Source: an uncultured Bacteroidales bacterium
GTDB taxonomy: Bacteria > Bacteroidota > Bacteroidia > Bacteroidales > Lentimicrobiaceae
Reading direction: 5' to 3'
DNA: 9,690 bases
NCBI GenBank assembly: GCA_937864935.1
Contig: CALMDN010000126.1
Coordinates: forward strand, 1 to 9,690
The translations under genes were made by a program, and so were the position numbers. Shown one piece after another: positions 1 through 6,852 of this stretch (the first letter of the stretch is position 1; each line of letters begins with the position of its first letter). Below the pieces are notes generated by a model. The model saw only the letters and a list, made by a program, of their open reading frames with translations. It did not search any database and was not told where the DNA came from.

Positions 1-140
1 TTAATAAAAACCTAACCTGTGGTTCATTCTAAGCGCTCAAATTTGCTGTGAAGTTACATTTTACTGAAAATGATATAAATAATATAATCTGCACTCCTGA
101 AGCGGATGCAGCACCAGTAATAACCTGAAAAACCAACAAC

Positions 141-287
141 ATGAACGCAACGTTAAAGTACCCCGTGATGGGCTACGTCAAAATCCGGCTGATCGTAAAA
201 CATGGTTACAAATGGCTGGTTGAACTGATCGGCGCTGACCTGCAGATAGAAGTATACGAAGATGATTTCGTACTTGATCAGTCATAA
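141..287 (+). CDS. Possible small hypothetical protein, 48 aa
   Basis: An ATG-to-TAA frame encodes 48 residues, starting MNATLKYPVMGYVKIRLIVK and ending in an acidic tail (EVYEDDFVLDQS). I do not recognise a family. There is no signal peptide or membrane segment; the composition suggests a small soluble alpha/beta protein with a basic first half and an acidic end. The codons are rich in G/C-ending triplets such as CTG, ATC, GGC and TAC, like the confident genes nearby, which favours real coding over chance. No ribosome binding site is visible, but that is also true of the other genes here. The stretch from 1 to 140 holds no gene I can support; a box resembling the Bacteroidota -7 element (CAAATTTG, 38-45, one mismatch) is the only promoter-like sequence. 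The frame stands alone. It could also be chance, since it is short. Confidence 0.4.
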   Translation: MNATLKYPVMGYVKIRLIVKHGYKWLVELIGADLQIEVYEDDFVLDQS

Positions 288-387
288 ACTGTGTCAGTAA
301 AAAAAATTATCTTATTGCATTCATCAGGCATTTACAATGACCTGCCAATGATTGTTGCAACATATTTAAGCCGCTTTTGCGATCAAA

Positions 388-411
388 TCAGATTTTTAAA
401 TTAAAATCTGA
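388..411. repeat. AT-rich inverted repeat, 9-bp arms
   Basis: TCAGATTTT (388-396) is the exact reverse complement of AAAATCTGA (403-411), with a 6-nt TAAATT loop. It lies at the very end of the 57-aa - strand frame and includes that frame's stop codon. It could act as a weak hairpin that ends or protects a transcript, but it is AT-rich and is not followed by a clean U run on either strand, so I do not call it a terminator. Confidence 0.45.
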
Positions 412-561
412 AGCTAAAAAATTATCTCTGAGATAGATATCGGATATCCCCTGCAGATCAGAATCAAGCATACAGAGTATTTCCTTTTCATGCCCCTTTT
501 TAAGTCTGAGCAGCCTGATTAAGGTTTTCAGGTAATCGTAAGAAGACCTGGCAAGATCCAT
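388..561 (-). CDS. Possible small hypothetical protein, 57 aa, divergent from lolD
   Basis: On the - strand an ATG at 561 opens a 57-codon frame ending in TGA at 388. The product starts [20 protein letters not shown], continues with a charged stretch (KKGHEKE) and ends DFNLKI. The first half looks like a basic amphipathic helix; there is no signal peptide or clear membrane segment. I recognise no family. The start lies 27 bp from the lolD start, facing away, so the two would share a very short divergent promoter region. The stop codon falls inside an AT-rich inverted repeat (388-411). Codon choice is compatible with the genome but less distinctive than in the long genes. No TAnnTTTG box is visible in front of it on the - strand. 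It may be a real small gene, or chance in a region otherwise empty of genes. Confidence 0.4.
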   Translation of the reverse strand: MDLARSSYDYLKTLIRLLRLKKGHEKEILCMLDSDLQGISDIYLRDNFLASDFNLKI

Positions 562-575
562 GCTGAATTATTTGT

Positions 576-583
576 TACTTTTG
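576..583 (+). promoter_or_regulatory. Bacteroidota -7 promoter box in front of lolD
   Basis: TACTTTTG matches the TAnnTTTG -7 consensus of the Bacteroidota primary sigma factor exactly. It ends only 5 nt before the lolD ATG at 589. A transcript starting at the usual distance from this box would begin at or within a few bases of the start codon, giving a leaderless or near-leaderless mRNA. A matching TTTG-type -33 element is not obvious upstream. Confidence 0.55.
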
Positions 584-588
584 TTCCT

Positions 589-1254
589 ATGATACAAGCC
601 AGGGACGTAACGAAATCATACGGCAATCTAAAAGTTCTGAAGGGCATCACCCTTGGTATCGGCAAGGGTGAAATTGTTTCCATTACCGGGGCATCCGGCG
701 CAGGCAAGTCAACTTTACTCCACATCCTGAGCACCCTCGACAAGGCTGATTCAGGAGAGATAGTCATTGACGGAAACAGTATCCGGGAGCTGTCAGAGCC
801 TAAACTTGCTGAATTCCGCAACAAAAAAATCGGTTTTGTTTTTCAGTTTCATCATTTGTTGCCTGAATTCACGGCATTGGAAAATGTATGTATTCCGGCC
901 TTTATTTCACGTACACCTGCCCGTGAAGCCAGAAAGAAAGCCCTGGAACTTCTCGGATTTCTCAACCTGGCCGACAGGGCATCACACAAACCATCAGAGT
1001 TATCGGGCGGAGAGCAGCAAAGGGTTGCGGTAGCCCGTGCACTCATCAACAATCCGGCAATCCTGATGGCAGATGAACCATCAGGTAATCTTGATTCGCA
1101 GAATGCCCAACAACTTCATCAATTGTTTATAGATCTGAAACGTCAGTTCAATCAGACCATTGTGATTGTAACCCATAACGAAGAACTGGCCGGACTGGCC
1201 GATCGCCGGTTAAACATGAAAGACGGACTTCTTTTCAACGGGCAGGTTGTCTGA
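589..1254 (+). CDS. lolD: LolD-like lipoprotein-releasing ABC transporter ATPase
   Basis: This 221-residue protein is a complete single-domain ABC ATPase. Visible motifs are Walker [10 protein letters not shown] (34-42), the Q-loop at Gln86, the signature LSGGEQQR (138-145), Walker B ILMADEP (158-164), the D-loop SGNLD (165-169) and the switch His196. The Q-loop region [16 protein letters not shown] closely follows the LolD/FtsE/MacB branch, and LolD in particular. In that family the ATPase sits on the cytoplasmic face of a LolC/LolE-type permease and powers release of outer-membrane lipoproteins from the inner membrane. No permease gene is next to it, so its partner must be encoded elsewhere. 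The start is well supported: [20 protein letters not shown] aligns with the usual beginning of the family and no later Met would fit. There is no ribosome binding site, and a -7 box lies 5 nt upstream. MacB- or FtsE-type roles are less likely alternatives. Confidence 0.88.
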   Translation: MIQARDVTKSYGNLKVLKGITLGIGKGEIVSITGASGAGKSTLLHILSTLDKADSGEIVIDGNSIRELSEPKLAEFRNKKIGFVFQFHHLLPEFTALENVCIPAFISRTPAREARKKALELLGFLNLADRASHKPSELSGGEQQRVAVARALINNPAILMADEPSGNLDSQNAQQLHQLFIDLKRQFNQTIVIVTHNEELAGLADRRLNMKDGLLFNGQVV

Positions 1255-1321
1255 TCTTTACCAATCCCGGCTCCGTATCTTTCAGATAAAGTATGCTGTG
1301 ATCATTGAAAATATTTTCCTT

Positions 1322-1328
1322 TATTTTG
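1322..1328 (+). promoter_or_regulatory. Weak candidate -7 box for the repeat-protein gene
   Basis: TATTTTG resembles the Bacteroidota -7 box TAnnTTTG with one base missing between the TA and TTTG parts. It lies in the 135-bp gap after lolD and would give a leader of roughly 55 nt before the ATG at 1390. No clear -33 element accompanies it and no terminator is evident after lolD, so read-through from lolD is also possible. Confidence 0.25.
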
Positions 1329-1333
1329 CGTTT

Positions 1334-1350
1334 CATGAGGTCCTCTCATG
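1334..1350 (+). other. Small hairpin in the leader of the repeat-protein gene
   Basis: CATGAG (1334-1339) and CTCATG (1345-1350) are exact reverse complements around a 5-nt loop, and a further G-U pair can form in RNA. The hairpin lies 39 nt before the ATG at 1390. It may be structural in the leader, but a 6-bp stem is weak evidence of function. Confidence 0.25.
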
Positions 1351-1389
1351 CTGAGGTGCCTGATTAAAATTCTAACCTGAACTGAATCA

Positions 1390-4300
1390 ATGAAATTTAC
1401 TGACTCTATGGTGACCCTCGCAGGAAGAAGCGTGTTGATACTTTTGTGTGTATTGTCTTTCATCCTTATACCCGAAGTAAAATCGCAGAACAGCACCCCA
1501 GAAAGCAAAGACAAATTGCAGTTGTATGAGGATGCCATCATCAAAGGAGAGGAATTTCTTGCAGCAAAGGAGTATGCAAAAGCAAAAGCAGAGTATCAGA
1601 AAGCCCTGAGTATAGATCCTGCAGCAAAATATCCAAAAGATAAGCTCACCTACATACGGAAGTTTTATGTTGATCCGGCTGACGAAGCCAGGTACACCCA
1701 GGCAATGGCCAGTGGTTCACAGCTTATGGCAACAAAGAAATATAAGGATGCAAAGGCCCAGTTTGAAATTGCAGTCAACATCAAGCCCGAAGATAAGACC
1801 AGCAGAGACAAGCTGATGGAAGCTGAGAAGGCGGCCACTGACTTTGATGTGATGACAAACAGATACAACAGCCTGATTGCAGAAGCCGACAAGCAGTATG
1901 CTGCCAAAGACTACACGAAAGCTCGAGAGGCCTACATCTCTGCCGGTGAAACTGACCCTGCAGCAGCCTGGCCGAAACAAAGGATAGCAGAGATTGACAG
2001 CAGGCTGAAGGCAGATCAGACGCTGCGGGAAGCCTACGACAAAGCACTGGCGGATGGGGATGAAGCCTATATGAACCGCGATTATGCAACAGCGAAAACC
2101 CTGTACGAACAGGCCCTGAAACTCAAGCCCGGTGAGAATTATCCCAAAAGTATGCTTGAAAGGGTTGCCCAGGGTGCCGCCAACCAGAAAGATGCTCAAC
2201 AGAACTATCAGAACACCCTGGCTTCGGCCGATAATTTCTACAACAAAGGCGAACTGGAAGCAGCGCTTGCTGCGTACAACAATGCCCTGAAAATCCTGCC
2301 CGGTGAAGCCTATCCATTGGCGCAAATTGACAAAATAAACAAAGCAGCAGAGGAGAAGAAAAAGCTGGATGAGGTTTATCAGGCGGCATTACAAAACGGT
2401 GAGAAGTTGTTTGCTGCCAAACAGTATACCGAAGCCATGGACGCTTTCCAGCAGGCCAATAACCTGAAGCCATCAGAAGCCTATCCAAAACAGAAGATTG
2501 GTGAAATCGCGGGTCTGCTGCTGGAGATCAGGGAAGCCGAAAGGCTCAGGAGCTACCAGGCAAAAATTGAAGAAGCCGACGGGCTTTTCAGCCAGAAGAA
2601 ATTGGATGAGGCCCTCGTGAGCTATCAGAAAGCCGCTGAAATATATCCGGAAAAAAACTATGCTTCCGGGCAGATTGCTGCCATAAACAAACTTCAGAAA
2701 GCCCTGACAGAGGCAGAAGAAGCATACCGGAATGCCATTGCCGGTGCAGACAGAAAATTCGGGGCTGCAGACTGGGAAGCTGCCATCACCGGTTATGAGC
2801 TTGCACTGGGTTATAAACCGGATGAAGCCTATCCGAAGAGTCAGGTCAGCAAAGCAAGGGAGTCGCTGGCAGCAGAGAAACTCACCGAAGAAACCTACAA
2901 CAGCGGAATCACAGAAGCTGACCGCAAATACACCGCCGGCGATCTCGATGGTGCAGCCGCCCTGTACACTGAGATGCTGAAAATCAAGCCCGGAAGCAGC
3001 TATCCATCAGCTCAGCTGAATCTGATAGCAGAAGCAAAACAGGCGCTTCAATCGAAGGAAGAACAGTATCAGCAGTTTGTCCTGTCAGGTGATCAGCTGT
3101 TTCAGGCAGGCAACCTTCAGGCTTCGGCCGAAAACTATACCAAGGCTTCTGGCCTTAAACCCGACGAGAAGTATCCTGCAGAACAATTGAAGAAGGTTCA
3201 GCAGCAGATTGAGCTTCAGCAAAAGAAAAGAGCTGAATACGATGTTCTGATTGCTTCGGCTGACAAGCTGTTCAATGAGAACAAACAAGAAGAGTCCCTT
3301 TCATCCTATCAGAAAGCGCTGGCCGTTTTACCTGAAGAAACCTACCCGCAGCAGCAGATTGGCGTCATCGGCAAACTGATTGAGCAACGCAAATCACTGG
3401 AGGAGAACTATGCAAGAAATATCAGTGAAGGCGAAAAGGCCTTGAAGGAGGGGAAGCTCAATTCAGCCCTTGGTTATTTCAATGATGCGATAGCATTAAA
3501 ACCGGAAGAAAAGCTTCCACAGGACAAGATTTCCCAGATCCAACAACTGATTTCAAAACAGGATGCGCAGGAAAAGGAATATCAGAACATACTACAGGGG
3601 GCAGACCAATTGCTGGCGGAAGGAAAACCTGAAGCGGCGCTGAAGAAATTCAGGGAAGCAGCAATATTGAAACCGACGGAGACCTATCCCGGAGAAAAGA
3701 TTGCCTTGATTGAAGGCTTAATCAGAAAAAACAGGGAAGATTCCGACAGATTCCGCACCCTGATTGCCGAAGCAGATCGCAATTACCAGCAGAAATCATG
3801 GGAAGCAGCCAGGGAAAAATATACCGAAGCCAGTAAGGTGTTCCCCGATGACAAATACGCCACTGAAAAAATTGAAGAGATCAGCACAATGCTCAAGGGG
3901 ATTGCAGCCAAAGATGAAATGTATACCAACGCAGTGGCAGACGGTGACCGGTATTTTGAAGCTGCCGACTGGGAACAGTCCATTGCAGCCTATTCATCGG
4001 CGCTCCGGATAAAACCTGACGAAACCTATCCTTCGAAACAGCTTGATCTCATCAATCAGAAAAAGGCTGAACTCAGGCAGATTGATGACAGTTTCCTGGC
4101 GCTGATTGCTTCGGCTGACAAGTTATTTGAGGGCAAAGAATACAAAAATGCGCAATATGATTACGAGAAGGCTGCAAAGCTGAAGCCCGATGCCCCCTAC
4201 CCTGCTGAAAGGCTGACTGAAATCAGGGTTATCCTATACGAACAGGAGCAACTGGCCAACAAGGACTACAACGATGCCATTGAGAATGGTAACCGGCTTT

Positions 4301-4938
4301 TCACACTTCAGGACTACAACAGTGCGCGGAAGTATTATGAAACAGCTGCAGCGTTGAAGCCAGCCGATAACTATCCGAAAAACAAGATCATAGAGATCAA
4401 CAACATTCTGATGGAGCGTGCGCGCAATATCATGGATGCCTATAACAAAGTGATCATGAAAGCAGATCAGGCATACCAGGACAAGATCTTCGACCAGGCC
4501 ATTGATGCCTATGAAGAAGCCAAGCTGGTAAATCCGGAGCAGACCTATTCTGATGAGATGATTGCAAGGATCAGGAAATATATGGAGGACCATGCGATGG
4601 TTGATCTGGTAAATGCCCCGGTGCTGATACAGCCTGATACTGAACAGAAGTTCAGGTTCAAGCCGATTGAAATGCGGCTCAGAAAGAACAACTACATTAT
4701 CCTGAAAGCCAGAAAAACGGGAGAAACAGAGCCCAAGGTTTATGTAAACTATGGCATCGACGGACAGAAAAGCGGGGGCATTGTGCTCCGGAGTATAAAA
4801 TCTCAGGAAACCAGTGATTACATGGTCAGGGTGAGTATTCAGGACCGCTGGTACAGGCTCGACAACAACTGGATCAGCATTTATGCCGAAGGGGCTTCCG
4901 TTGAAATATCCAGAATGCAGATCTCCCAGGGGGATTAA
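1390..4938 (+). CDS. Exported protein of 18 tandem 57-residue TPR-like units
   Basis: The 1182-residue product begins with a Sec-type signal peptide: a hydrophobic core at about residues 13-28 (SVLILLCVLSFILIPE) and a likely cleavage after VKS at 32, with no lipobox. Residues 46 to about 1074 are 18 consecutive units, nearly all exactly 57 residues long. Each opens with Tyr or Phe, has a TPR-like helix pair (A/G at 8, acidic at 9, small residue at 20, aromatic at 24, Ala at 27), an invariant Pro at 32, usually Tyr-Pro at 36-37, and then a long charged helix. About 108 residues at the C terminus are beta-rich and end in a compact aromatic domain (RWYRLDNNWISIYAEG). I know no family-level function. 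TPR superhelices bind peptides or scaffold complexes, so a periplasmic or cell-surface scaffold is my inference. There is no type IX sorting tail. A second Met at residue 7 (1408) is an alternative start that would leave a shorter, still good signal peptide. Neither start has a ribosome binding site. Confidence 0.85.
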   Translation: MKFTDSMVTLAGRSVLILLCVLSFILIPEVKSQNSTPESKDKLQLYEDAIIKGEEFLAAKEYAKAKAEYQKALSIDPAAKYPKDKLTYIRKFYVDPADEARYTQAMASGSQLMATKKYKDAKAQFEIAVNIKPEDKTSRDKLMEAEKAATDFDVMTNRYNSLIAEADKQYAAKDYTKAREAYISAGETDPAAAWPKQRIAEIDSRLKADQTLREAYDKALADGDEAYMNRDYATAKTLYEQALKLKPGENYPKSMLERVAQGAANQKDAQQNYQNTLASADNFYNKGELEAALAAYNNALKILPGEAYPLAQIDKINKAAEEKKKLDEVYQAALQNGEKLFAAKQYTEAMDAFQQANNLKPSEAYPKQKIGEIAGLLLEIREAERLRSYQAKIEEADGLFSQKKLDEALVSYQKAAEIYPEKNYASGQIAAINKLQKALTEAEEAYRNAIAGADRKFGAADWEAAITGYELALGYKPDEAYPKSQVSKARESLAAEKLTEETYNSGITEADRKYTAGDLDGAAALYTEMLKIKPGSSYPSAQLNLIAEAKQALQSKEEQYQQFVLSGDQLFQAGNLQASAENYTKASGLKPDEKYPAEQLKKVQQQIELQQKKRAEYDVLIASADKLFNENKQEESLSSYQKALAVLPEETYPQQQIGVIGKLIEQRKSLEENYARNISEGEKALKEGKLNSALGYFNDAIALKPEEKLPQDKISQIQQLISKQDAQEKEYQNILQGADQLLAEGKPEAALKKFREAAILKPTETYPGEKIALIEGLIRKNREDSDRFRTLIAEADRNYQQKSWEAAREKYTEASKVFPDDKYATEKIEEISTMLKGIAAKDEMYTNAVADGDRYFEAADWEQSIAAYSSALRIKPDETYPSKQLDLINQKKAELRQIDDSFLALIASADKLFEGKEYKNAQYDYEKAAKLKPDAPYPAERLTEIRVILYEQEQLANKDYNDAIENGNRLFTLQDYNSARKYYETAAALKPADNYPKNKIIEINNILMERARNIMDAYNKVIMKADQAYQDKIFDQAIDAYEEAKLVNPEQTYSDEMIARIRKYMEDHAMVDLVNAPVLIQPDTEQKFRFKPIEMRLRKNNYIILKARKTGETEPKVYVNYGIDGQKSGGIVLRSIKSQETSDYMVRVSIQDRWYRLDNNWISIYAEGASVEISRMQISQGD
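1525..4611 (+). repeat. Array of 18 in-frame 171-bp (57-aa) repeat units
   Basis: Unit starts by residue of the protein are 46, 102, 159, 216, 273, 330, 389, 446, 503, 560, 617, 674, 731, 788, 845, 902, 960 and 1018. Lengths are 57 except unit 1 (56), unit 6 (59), and units 16 and 17 (58). The first residue is Tyr in 16 units and Phe in two (14 and 16). Pro32 is present in all 18, and Pro37 in 14. At DNA level the units are well diverged, with only short exact matches, one of them 21 bp (3247-3267 and 4102-4122, exactly five periods apart). The array therefore looks old and held by selection on the protein rather than recently amplified. Confidence 0.9.
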
Positions 4939-5034
4939 ATCGGCTTCTGAATATAGAATGAAGGTATTATCCTGAGTTTGACACCCATTGCGATTAACGG
5001 GCTCATTTTCTGTGAAATCCGGGTTTAGAACGGT

Positions 5035-5055
5035 GCCTGGCAGTAAACTGCAGGC
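5035..5055. other. Imperfect hairpin downstream of the repeat-protein gene
   Basis: GCCTG-G-CAGT (5035-5044) pairs with ACTGCAGGC (5047-5055) around a 2-base AA centre, with one bulged G. It is the best stem in the 282-bp gap 4939-5220. It lacks a following T run on the + strand, so it is not a classic terminator; a DNA-binding site or an RNA-end structure is possible. Apart from this hairpin and the weak promoter box at 5187, I see nothing else in that gap. Confidence 0.3.
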
Positions 5056-5186
5056 CAACAACGCGACTGCTTTTACAACCATGCTTTACATCTACACAGT
5101 AAATCCTGATTTTCAAACAGATACATATATTGACTTTTTAACATAAAATACAGTTTATCAATCATTTAACATAATGAAAAATTATT

Positions 5187-5194
5187 GACATTTG
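5187..5194 (+). promoter_or_regulatory. Candidate -7 box for the aminotransferase gene
   Basis: GACATTTG differs from the TAnnTTTG consensus by one base and lies 26 nt before the ATG at 5221, in an AT-rich stretch. If it is used, transcription starts near 5199, which rules out translation from the in-frame TTG at 5185. No convincing -33 element is visible. Confidence 0.3.
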
Positions 5195-5220
5195 CAGCAG
5201 TCCACAAGTTAATCTACAGT

Positions 5221-6681
5221 ATGGAGAGTTATTTTCAGCGTTTCAGAGAGAACACCATTGGTTTCGACCTTGAGTATAAAACTCCCTATGGAAATCAGAA
5301 ACTGATTTATGCAGACTGGATCGCCAGTGGAAGGCTTTACCGGCCCATTGAAGAGAAGCTGACCAATGTGATCGGTCCCTTTATCGGCAATACCCACACC
5401 GAGACAAGTGAAACCGGCACTTCGATGACCCGTGCCTATCATGAGGCTCACAAGCGGATCAAGAAACATGTGAATGCAGGGCCGGATGACGTGATAATCA
5501 CCGCCGGTTTTGGCATGACCGGAGTGATTGTGAAGTTTCAGCGTATGCTGGGGCTTAAGATGTGCGGGCAGCTCACCGACAGCAAATGCTTCAAAGAAAA
5601 GGAACGCCCCGTGGTGTTTGTGACGCACATGGAGCATCACAGCAATCAGACATCCTGGTTTGAAACCATGACCGACGTTGTGGTCCTTCCTCCTGACGGA
5701 GACCTGCTTGTTAATCCTGAGGAACTCCGTGTACAGCTTGAAAAATACAAAGACAGGCCATTGAAGATTGGTGCATTCACCGCCTGTTCCAATGTAACTG
5801 GTGTTAAAACACCTTACCACACCCTAGCCAGGATCATGCATGAAAACGGAGGGGTATGCTTTGTGGATTTTGCTGCATCAGCTCCTTATTGCGCGATCGA
5901 TATGCATCCGGAAGATCCCCTGAAAAAGCTTGATGCCGTGATGTTCTCTCCCCATAAGTTTCTGGGCGGTCCAGGTTCGTCAGGAGTGCTGGTTTTCGAC
6001 CGTTCGATGTACCACAGCCGTACGCCCGATCAACCGGGGGGAGGAACCGTTGACTGGACAAATCCCTGGGGAGAATACAAGTATGTTGACGATATTGAAA
6101 TCCGTGAAGATGGTGGCACACCCGGATTTATGCAGGCCATACGCACTGCGTTGTGTATAGAGCTTAAGGAACAGATGGGCGTTGACAATATTCTCCGGCG
6201 TGAAGAGGAACTGCTGGAAATTGCCTTTGCCGGCATGGATAAGATCCCGGGATTGCATATCCTGGCTGATAACCAACGCAAACGACTTGGCGTAATCTCT
6301 TTCTATTTCGATAACATCCATTACAACCTGGTGGTAAAACTGCTGAGCGACCGCTTTGGTGTTCAGGTACGAGGGGGATGTGCCTGCGCGGGCACCTACG
6401 GCCACTATCTGCTTGATGTAAGCTACGAACACTCAAAAACCATAACCGAGCTCATCAACCATGGTGATTTATCGCAAAAGCCCGGGTGGATCAGACTTTC
6501 GCTGCACCCAACCATGACCAGCAGTGAATTGCATTACATCATTGACGCACTTGCCGCCATTCAGAAAAACCACAAAACCTGGGCTGAAGATTACATGTAC
6601 AACAAGCACACCAACGAATTCAGGCATGTAACCGATTCGTGCAGCATATCCGATCGTGTGAATGATTGGTTCAGACTTTAA
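5221..6681 (+). CDS. Class V PLP-dependent aminotransferase, cysteine desulfurase-like
   Basis: The 486-residue protein has the fold-type I class V hallmarks: THMEHHSNQTSW (135-146) with the His that stacks on the PLP ring, VDFAAS with Asp216 that would pair with the pyridine nitrogen, and SPHKFLGG with Lys246 as the Schiff-base lysine. RGGCACAGTYGHYLL (384-398) carries two cysteines (387 and 389) where cysteine desulfurases hold their catalytic loop Cys. SufS/NifS relatives remove sulfur from cysteine, but this branch, about 80 residues longer than SufS, has no function I can assign with confidence; a sulfur or selenium lyase or another beta-elimination is likely. It is cytoplasmic, with no signal peptide. 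I chose the ATG at 5221 over the TTG at 5185 because the extra 12 residues do not look like family sequence and a promoter-like box overlaps them. No SUF scaffold genes (sufBCD, sufE) adjoin it, which argues against a dedicated Fe-S assembly role. Confidence 0.8.
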   Translation: MESYFQRFRENTIGFDLEYKTPYGNQKLIYADWIASGRLYRPIEEKLTNVIGPFIGNTHTETSETGTSMTRAYHEAHKRIKKHVNAGPDDVIITAGFGMTGVIVKFQRMLGLKMCGQLTDSKCFKEKERPVVFVTHMEHHSNQTSWFETMTDVVVLPPDGDLLVNPEELRVQLEKYKDRPLKIGAFTACSNVTGVKTPYHTLARIMHENGGVCFVDFAASAPYCAIDMHPEDPLKKLDAVMFSPHKFLGGPGSSGVLVFDRSMYHSRTPDQPGGGTVDWTNPWGEYKYVDDIEIREDGGTPGFMQAIRTALCIELKEQMGVDNILRREEELLEIAFAGMDKIPGLHILADNQRKRLGVISFYFDNIHYNLVVKLLSDRFGVQVRGGCACAGTYGHYLLDVSYEHSKTITELINHGDLSQKPGWIRLSLHPTMTSSELHYIIDALAAIQKNHKTWAEDYMYNKHTNEFRHVTDSCSISDRVNDWFRL

Positions 6682-6754
6682 ACTAACTGATCATTCTCAG
6701 ACCCGGAGTTTATTTCACTGTTTTTTGCTTTTGCAAAGAAGTCAGAGGTCAGAA

Positions 6755-6766
6755 TAATCCGGATTA
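6755..6766. repeat. 12-bp perfect palindrome in the convergent gap
   Basis: TAATCCGGATTA is its own reverse complement and lies midway between two convergent gene ends (6681 and 6853). No loop or T run makes it a terminator, and it is too short to assign a role. The rest of this 171-bp gap shows no gene and no clear terminator for either neighbour. Confidence 0.35.
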
Positions 6767-6852
6767 AGCGGATAAGTCCCGGGGATTCGGAATTGAATTA
6801 CTGAATTCTTATTTTAAGCAGTAAGTCTGAATTTAATGAATCTGATCAATCT

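Noticed and set aside
353..362. A 10-bp palindrome, TGTTGCAACA.
   Set aside because: It is short, single-copy and not positioned at any promoter I can identify; expected by chance at this length.
1717..2325. A 202-aa - strand frame rich in hydrophobic residues.
   Set aside because: It is the mirror of charged, codon-regular repeat sequence on the + strand, so it is a shadow.
1525..4611. The regular repeats as a possible CRISPR array or DNA satellite.
   Set aside because: The period is in frame, divergent at DNA level and conserved at protein level, so it is a coding repeat.
4234..5082. A 282-aa - strand frame whose start resembles a lipoprotein signal (MVVKAVALLAC).
   Set aside because: Most of it is antisense to the repeat-protein gene, whose protein repeat pattern fixes the true strand. 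The lipobox-like start lies in the gap but leads straight into antisense sequence with no domain.
5185..5220. An upstream TTG start adding 12 residues to the aminotransferase.
   Set aside because: A promoter-like box overlaps it, the added residues do not look like family sequence, and an ATG follows at 5221.
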